A stretch of DNA of 64,000 nucleotides from Marinicauda pacifica (GTDB taxonomy: Bacteria > Pseudomonadota > Alphaproteobacteria > Caulobacterales > Maricaulaceae), in NCBI RefSeq assembly GCF_004793635.1, contig NZ_SRXV01000002.1:1-64000 (forward strand), in the 5' to 3' direction. Position numbers and translations under genes: made by a program. Positions 59,177 through 64,000 of this stretch are shown here, one piece after another (position 1 is the first letter of the stretch; every line of letters begins with the position of its first letter). The notes beneath the pieces are model-generated. The model did no database searches. It was not told where the DNA came from and saw nothing but the letters and a program-made list of their open reading frames with translations.

Positions 59177-60277
59177 ATGATCCGGATTATCGCCCTTCTT
59201 CTCGCTGCTGTCCTCACCACGGCTGCAGCTCACGCCAACCCGCGTATCAAGGATATCGCGGATGTGGAGGGCGTCCGGGACAACCAGCTGGTCGGTTACG
59301 GCCTGGTCGTCGGTCTCGACGGGACGGGCGACACGCTGCGCAATACCGCCTTCACGCGCCAGTCGCTCAACTCCATGCTGGAACGCTTCAACGTCAATGT
59401 GCGCGAAGCCGATCTGCGCACCGGCAACGTGGCCGCGGTGATCGTGACCGCAGAGCTGCCGCCCTTCTCGATGCAGGGCACGCGCATCGACGTGACGGTC
59501 TCCGCGCTCGGCGATTCCGACAGCCTGCAGGGCGGGGTGCTGGTCGCCACGCCGCTGATGGACGCAGCCGGCAATGTCTACGCCGTGTCTCAGGGCTCGA
59601 TCGCGGTGGGCGGGTTCGCCGCCGAAGGCGACGCGGCCTCCATCACGCGCGGCGTGCCGACGACCGGACGCATCGCCAACGGCGCGCTGATCGAGCGCGA
59701 GCTGAATTTCGACATGAGCGGGGCGCAAGCGATTCGCCTGGCGCTGCGCAACCCCGACTTCACCACGGCCCGGCGCATGGCCGAGGCCATCAATGCCTTT
59801 CTGGGCGGCCGGGTCGCCGAGGCGCTGAACCCGTCCGTCGTGACGGTCTCCCTGCCCGCACAATACGGCTCCGGCATCGTCGGCATGATCTCCGACATCG
59901 AGCAGCTGCGCGTCCAGGCCGACATGCGCGCCCGGGTCGTCATCGACGAGGCCACCGGCACGATCGTCATGGGCGAGAATGTGCGGGTGTCGACCGTGGC
60001 CATCGCGCAGGGCAATCTGACCATCACCGTCTCCGAAACCCCGCAGGTCGTGCAGCCGGGCGCCTTCGCACCCGAAGGTGAAGCCGTCGTCGTGCCGCGC
60101 ACGGAAGTCACCGTGGACGAAGGCATGAGCCAGCTGGGCCTGATCGAGGAAACAGTCTCCCTGCGCGAGCTGGTCGACGGCCTCAACGCGCTGGGCGTCA
60201 GCCCGCGCGACATGATCACCATCCTTCAGACCATCAAGGCGGCCGGCGCGCTGCAGGCCGAGATCGAGGTACTGTAA
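59177..60277 (+). CDS. flgI: Flagellar P-ring protein FlgI
   Basis: A 366-residue periplasmic P-ring subunit. Signal peptide (about 1-20, ending AHA), then RIKDIADVEGVRDNQLVGYG with LVVGLDGTGD, and the conserved TGNVAAVIVTAELPPF and VVIDEATGTIVMGENVRVST blocks. ATG 59177 is chosen because the signal peptide starts there; the frame from 59144 overlaps the promoter leader. First gene of flgI-cheL-flbY. Confidence 0.96.
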   Translation: MIRIIALLLAAVLTTAAAHANPRIKDIADVEGVRDNQLVGYGLVVGLDGTGDTLRNTAFTRQSLNSMLERFNVNVREADLRTGNVAAVIVTAELPPFSMQGTRIDVTVSALGDSDSLQGGVLVATPLMDAAGNVYAVSQGSIAVGGFAAEGDAASITRGVPTTGRIANGALIERELNFDMSGAQAIRLALRNPDFTTARRMAEAINAFLGGRVAEALNPSVVTVSLPAQYGSGIVGMISDIEQLRVQADMRARVVIDEATGTIVMGENVRVSTVAIAQGNLTITVSETPQVVQPGAFAPEGEAVVVPRTEVTVDEGMSQLGLIEETVSLRELVDGLNALGVSPRDMITILQTIKAAGALQAEIEVL

Positions 60278-60278
60278 C

Positions 60279-60605
60279 ATGGACGGTTTGCTGAACGGAC
60301 AGGTCAATGCCGCCCTCCTCCAGAGCCAGGCTCAGGAAGGACCGCGCGTCAACCGGGTCGAGACGGCCGAACAGGCCCGCCAGGTCGGCGAGGAATTCGA
60401 AGCGGTCTTCCTGGCCCAGATGCTCGAGCACATGATGGGCGAGAGCACGGAGGACTCGATGTTCTCCGGCGCCGGCCAGGGCGCCTGGAAAGGCATGCTC
60501 AACGAGGAATACGCCAAGGTCATGGCCAAGGCCGGCGGCATCGGCCTGGCCGACGATCTGGCCCGCGAAGTGATGCGCTATCAGGATATCGGAGAAGACC
60601 AATGA
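60279..60605 (+). CDS. cheL: Rod-binding protein, FlgJ N-terminal domain type
   Basis: A 108-residue protein equivalent to the rod-scaffolding half of FlgJ; AEQARQVGEEFEAVFLAQML and EHMMGES in the middle, NEEYAKVMAKAGGIGLADDL at the end. The muramidase domain of enteric FlgJ is absent, as is usual in alphaproteobacteria, where this gene is called cheL or flgJ. One base after flgI; overlaps the next gene by four. Confidence 0.85.
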   Translation: MDGLLNGQVNAALLQSQAQEGPRVNRVETAEQARQVGEEFEAVFLAQMLEHMMGESTEDSMFSGAGQGAWKGMLNEEYAKVMAKAGGIGLADDLAREVMRYQDIGEDQ

Positions 60606-61042
60606 GTGAACTGGCTGCCAACACACCGCTGGAACGCGCCGAGGCGCTGCTGCGCCTGACCCGGCGTCTGACCGAATTGCTCGATGCCGAAACGGCCTGC
60701 TTCGACGCGAAGAAGCCGCAGGACGCCATCCCGATGCAGACCGAAAAGCTGCAGCTGGCCAATATCTACCGGCGCGAGACGATGCTGGCGGCCAAGGATA
60801 ACAGCCGGCTGGCCGGCGTCGGCGATGCGCTGAAGAACGAACTCCGCAGTGCCACCGAAACCTTCGAGGCGGCAGTGCGCCGCAACGGCGCCGCGGTCGA
60901 AGCGATGAAGGTTCTCACCGAAGGCGTGGTCAAGGCCATTGCCGACGCGGCCGCGCGCCAGAAGCGCGAGGAAGCCGGCTACGGGCCCGGTGCACAGCAA
61001 AGCGGGCGCATCGGCTCCATGGCGCTCAACCAGAGCGCCTGA
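60602..61042 (+). CDS. flbY: Flagellar protein FlbY / FlgN-like export chaperone
   Basis: A 146-residue, almost entirely helical protein: LERAEALLRLTRRLTELLDA starts the first helix, then QTEKLQLANIYRRETML and LKNELRSATETFEAAVRRN with GAAVEAMKVL. The pattern fits FlgN-type chaperones. Its position after flgI and cheL matches flbY in Caulobacter (recalled), which is why that symbol is used. Confidence 0.72.
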   Translation: MSELAANTPLERAEALLRLTRRLTELLDAETACFDAKKPQDAIPMQTEKLQLANIYRRETMLAAKDNSRLAGVGDALKNELRSATETFEAAVRRNGAAVEAMKVLTEGVVKAIADAAARQKREEAGYGPGAQQSGRIGSMALNQSA

Positions 61043-61126
61043 CGCAGCGGCCGGTTTGACATCTCCTCCCCGGGCGTTCGACAGTAGCGCCAACCTGAAA
61101 ATCAGGACTCTAAGGGGAGATCATCC

Positions 61127-62422
61127 ATGAAAATCGTCAGTGCCGCGATCGCGGCCGGTCTTGCGCTGTCTGCGAGCAGCTTCGCCCAGGACTCCGCCGG
61201 GGACACGCTCACCGTGATCCATGCCGGACACCTTATCGCCGTGCCCGGTGAACGCGTCCGCGAGAACGCCTCCATCCTGGTGCGCGGCAACCGGATCGAG
61301 TCCATCGAAGACGGTTTCGTCACCCCGGACGGGGCGGAGATCATCGATCTTTCCGACGACTGGGTGATGCCCGGCTTCATCGACAGCCACGTTCACCTGC
61401 TGTCCCAGCAAGGCCCGCTGCGCCGGTTCGAAGGCTTCATCCTGAACCCCGCCGACATGGCGTTCAACGGCGCGGCCAACGCGCATACGACGCTGCTGGC
61501 CGGCTTCACGACGGCGCAGGATGTCGGCGGCAATTTCGAAGCGATCACCGCGCTGCGCGACGCCATTGAAGATGGCGACGTGCCCGGCCCGCGCCTGCGC
61601 GTGTCCGGCCCCTCCGTCACGCCGACCGGCGGACATGGCGACATCAACGGCTTCGCGTTTGACGTGATGCACATGTTCAGCTCCGAAACCGCCTGCAACG
61701 GCCCGTCCGATTGCCGGCGCGCGGTGCGCGAACTGGTGCGCGGCGGCGCGGACGTGATCAAGATCACCGCCACCGGCGGGGTGCTGTCCGACACGGCCGC
61801 GGGCGTGGAGCGTCAATTCTTCAATGACGAGCTGGACGCCATCGTCGAAGCCGCGCACCTGATGGGCCGCCGCGTCACCGCGCACGCCCACGGCGTGACC
61901 GGCATCAATGCCTTCCTGGAAGCGGGCGGCGACTCGATCGAGCACGGCACCTATCTCGACCGGGATTCCATCCGTCTGTTCCGGGAAAACGGCGCCTACC
62001 TGGTCCCGACCGTGATGGCAGGCGAGTTCGTCGCCGATCAGGCCGAGACCGCAGACTGGATGACCGACAACCAGCGCGCCAAGTCCCGCGAAGTGGGACC
62101 GCAAATGCTGGAAATGGCGCGCCGCGCCCACGAGAACGGCGTGCCGATCGCGTTTGGAACCGATAGTGGCGTCTCCGCGCACGGCGACAATGCGCGCGAG
62201 TTCGAGCTGTACGTGAACGCCGGCATGACCCCGATGGAAGCGCTGACCACCGCCACCGTCAACGCCTCGCGCCATATCCAGATGGACGATCAGATCGGCA
62301 CGCTGGAAGCAGGCAAGCTCGCCGACATCGTGGCCGTCGACGGCGATCCGACGGAGAACATCTCCGAACTGACCGATGTCGACTTCGTCATGAAGGACGG
62401 CGTGGTCTATCTGAGCGAGTAA
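61127..62422 (+). CDS. Secreted amidohydrolase family metallo-hydrolase
   Basis: A 431-residue protein with a Sec signal peptide (about 1-20) and a TIM-barrel amidohydrolase domain. Metal and catalytic residues: DSHVHL (HxH, about 86), GADVIKITATGG (Lys, about 211), VTAHAHG (His), IEHGTYLD (His) and FGTDSGVSAHG (Asp). The set resembles imidazolonepropionase/prolidase-like hydrolases that act on N-acyl or X-Pro compounds in the periplasm. Substrate unknown. Preceded by AAGGGGAG. Confidence 0.86.
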   Translation: MKIVSAAIAAGLALSASSFAQDSAGDTLTVIHAGHLIAVPGERVRENASILVRGNRIESIEDGFVTPDGAEIIDLSDDWVMPGFIDSHVHLLSQQGPLRRFEGFILNPADMAFNGAANAHTTLLAGFTTAQDVGGNFEAITALRDAIEDGDVPGPRLRVSGPSVTPTGGHGDINGFAFDVMHMFSSETACNGPSDCRRAVRELVRGGADVIKITATGGVLSDTAAGVERQFFNDELDAIVEAAHLMGRRVTAHAHGVTGINAFLEAGGDSIEHGTYLDRDSIRLFRENGAYLVPTVMAGEFVADQAETADWMTDNQRAKSREVGPQMLEMARRAHENGVPIAFGTDSGVSAHGDNAREFELYVNAGMTPMEALTTATVNASRHIQMDDQIGTLEAGKLADIVAVDGDPTENISELTDVDFVMKDGVVYLSE

Positions 62423-62495
62423 TCCGACGTGCCGAAACCCCGGCCGGGCCCGGATATCATCCGGGCGAAGAGCCGGGCTCCTGCACGAAAACAGC

Positions 62496-62538
62496 GATGA
62501 GGTCCCGGCCCTGCGCGCTACGCGCCTGGCCGGGATTT
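62496..62538. repeat. Hairpin repeat, family D, copy 2
   Basis: GATGAGGTCCCGGC, CCTGCGCGCTACGCGCC, TGGCCGGGATTTCATG; related to 42642-42684. It lies just before the kinase-like gene. Confidence 0.55.
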
Positions 62539-62561
62539 CATGAAGGTGAGAAGACGGACGA

Positions 62562-63620
62562 ATGACTGACCTGAACGAACAGTTTTCCGGCACGAAGACC
62601 GTTACCGACGCGCTGAAGTTCGACGAGTCCGCACTGGACGCGTGGATGACGGCCCATGTTGGCGACTATGCCGGCCCGCTCACCGTCACACAGTTCAAGG
62701 GCGGTCAGTCAAACCCGACCTACAAGCTGGATACACCGTCCGCGTCCTATGTCCTGCGCCGCAAGCCGCCCGGCAAGCTCCTGCCCAGCGCGCATGCGGT
62801 GGACCGCGAATTCACCGTGATGAGCGCTCTGGGAAAGACCGGCTTCCCGGTGCCGAAAATGCACGGGCTGTGCGAGGACGAGAGCGTCATCGGGACGCCC
62901 TTCTACGTCATGGACTTCGTCAAGGGCCGGATCTTCTGGGACCCGTACCTGCCCGGCATGGAGCCCGACGAACGCGCCGCGCTCTACGACGCGTCGAACG
63001 CGACGCTCGCCCAGTTGCACAATATCGACTACGAGGCGATCGGCCTGGGCGATTACGGCAAGCCGGGAAATTATTTCGACCGCCAGATCGGGCGCTGGAC
63101 CAAGCAGTACAAGGCCGCTGAAACGCGCCCCATCCCGGCGATGGACAAGCTGATCGAGTGGCTGCCCGAGCACGCGCCCGAACAGGAGCGCACCTCAATC
63201 GTCCACGGCGATTACCGTCTGGACAACATGATGTTCCACCCGACCGAGCCGAAGGTCATCGCCGTGCTCGACTGGGAGCTGTCCACGTTGGGCGATCCTC
63301 TGGCCGACTTCACCTACCAGCTGATGCAGTGGCGCACCCCGAAGGATATCCGCAACGGCTTCCTCGGCGTCGATCTGAAATCCCACGGGATTCCGACAGA
63401 AGACGAATACGTCAAAGCCTATTGCGAACGCACCGGGCGCGACGGGATCCCCAAGCTCGATTTCTATATTTCCTACAACATCTTCCGCCTCGCGGGCATT
63501 GCGCAGGGCGTGTATGCGCGCTCGCTGCAGGGCAATGCATCGAACGAGCGCGCCAAGGATCTGGGCGCGCTGGTCGAGCCGATGGCCGAGTATGCGTGGG
63601 AGATTGCGCAGAAGGTTTGA
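62562..63620 (+). CDS. Phosphotransferase family protein (APH/ACAD10-11 kinase-like)
   Basis: A 352-residue aminoglycoside phosphotransferase-fold kinase. VTQFKGGQSNPTYKLD is the glycine-rich loop, YVLRRKPPGKLLPSAHAVDR carries the conserved Lys, VHGDYRLDNMMF the catalytic Asp (HGDxxxxN), and VLDWELSTLGDPLADF the DFG-equivalent Asp. The RRKPPGKLLPSAH sequence is typical of ACAD10/11-type kinases linked to 4-hydroxy-acid degradation. No acyl-CoA dehydrogenase gene lies in the window. Confidence 0.86.
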   Translation: MTDLNEQFSGTKTVTDALKFDESALDAWMTAHVGDYAGPLTVTQFKGGQSNPTYKLDTPSASYVLRRKPPGKLLPSAHAVDREFTVMSALGKTGFPVPKMHGLCEDESVIGTPFYVMDFVKGRIFWDPYLPGMEPDERAALYDASNATLAQLHNIDYEAIGLGDYGKPGNYFDRQIGRWTKQYKAAETRPIPAMDKLIEWLPEHAPEQERTSIVHGDYRLDNMMFHPTEPKVIAVLDWELSTLGDPLADFTYQLMQWRTPKDIRNGFLGVDLKSHGIPTEDEYVKAYCERTGRDGIPKLDFYISYNIFRLAGIAQGVYARSLQGNASNERAKDLGALVEPMAEYAWEIAQKV

Positions 63621-63663
63621 TCGCCACGAGCTCCCGGGTCTGTGCCTCGCACCACCCGGGGTT

Positions 63664-64000
63664 TCAGCGGCCGAGATGGCCGAGGAAGGGCGCCAGCAGG
63701 GCGACGCCGACCGCGAGTTCGAAGGCGGTACCGAAGACGTTGTAGCCGGTGCGGACGCCCTTCGAGGCGTCGGCCACGAGCGACACGGTGCGTCCGAGGC
63801 CCATGCCGATCCAGTAGCAGGCTGCGGCAAAGCTGGCCCCGATCACCGATCCTTCACCCGCCTGACCGCTCATGGCCAGGGTCAGCAGAACCGCAGCGTG
63901 CAGCAGGAAGAGCGCGCCGCCATAGCTGGCGCGAAACTCCGCCCACCCGCCGGGCCGTTCGGTTTCGGGGGTCAGACGCACGACGCCGGCGCCCCAACGG
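63664..64000 (-). CDS. DUF4345-type small membrane protein (partial, cut by window edge)
   Basis: The minus-strand frame stays open to the window edge and reads RWGAGVVRLTPETE before a region with about three membrane helices (GALFLLHAAVLLTLAMSG, GASFAAACYWIGMGLG, TAFELAVGVALLAPFLG). The WAEFRASYGG motif resembles DUF4345 proteins, which are about 125-140 residues long, so the first 20-30 residues probably lie beyond base 64000. A GTG at 63981 could also serve as start. Confidence 0.65.
   Translation of the reverse strand, partial: RWGAGVVRLTPETERPGGWAEFRASYGGALFLLHAAVLLTLAMSGQAGEGSVIGASFAAACYWIGMGLGRTVSLVADASKGVRTGYNVFGTAFELAVGVALLAPFLGHLGR

Overview
The window is about 64 kb of GC-rich chromosome from an alphaproteobacterium, most likely of the Caulobacterales/Maricaulales/Hyphomonadaceae group. 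Three things support this: a complete division and cell wall (dcw) cluster in Caulobacter-like order, flagellar genes typical of dimorphic stalked bacteria (fliX, a cheL-type rod protein, flbY), and cell-cycle signals such as CtrA boxes (TTAA-N7-TTAA) in front of ftsZ, fliX and flgB/fliO. The genus cannot be fixed from the sequence alone. No rRNA, tRNA or CRISPR array was seen; the only RNA gene found is rnpB.

Layout. 1-290: 3' end of an IS110-type transposase gene followed by a dispersed repeat. 0.3-6.2 kb: nitroreductase and erpA on the minus strand, then dgt, a SPOR protein, nagZ, scpA and scpB on the plus strand. 6.2-7.1 kb: a cluster of six palindromic repeats around a small GIY-YIG nuclease gene. 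7.1-31.1 kb: a long minus-strand block, read from the right as mraZ, rsmH, ftsL, ftsI, murE, murF, mraY, murD, ftsW, murG, murC, murB, ddl, ftsQ, ftsA, ftsZ, then a DUF2141 protein, a membrane protein with a winged-helix regulator, lpxC, bamD and recN. 31.3-38.7 kb: rnpB, an amidase, a DMT transporter, a glycerophosphodiesterase lipoprotein, a TonB-dependent receptor with a divergent XRE regulator, a small membrane protein and a TerB/J-domain protein. 38.8-42.4 kb: a fused 5-oxoprolinase. 42.4-44.4 kb: repeat-rich DNA enclosing a 58-residue ORF and a cysteine-rich lipoprotein. 44.4-61.0 kb: flagellar genes. 61.1-64 kb: an amidohydrolase, an APH-type kinase and a truncated membrane protein.

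How it works together. The dcw block makes lipid-linked peptidoglycan precursors and the divisome, and the genes mostly overlap by 1-4 bases, which suggests coupled translation. Its 5' region carries, within about 125 bp, three MraZ boxes, a consensus DnaA box and an alphaproteobacterial SOS (LexA) box; ftsZ has its own CtrA box and a strong terminator. The flagellar block encodes export gate (FliO, FliP), switch (FliM), stator/FliL-associated, rod, P-ring and L-ring parts. flgF and flgI have sigma-54 promoters with CCGGCA-rich upstream elements, as expected for FlbD/FliX control.

Most worth a second look: the GIY-YIG gene whose C-terminal tail is written by one of its surrounding repeats; the small ORF/lipoprotein cassette between inverted repeat copies; the receptor/phosphodiesterase/regulator module with a candidate PHO box; the SOS and DnaA sites before mraZ; the tandem STAS-like paralogues next to flgH; and the TTG-initiated 1,115-residue secreted TPR protein in the motor gene block.
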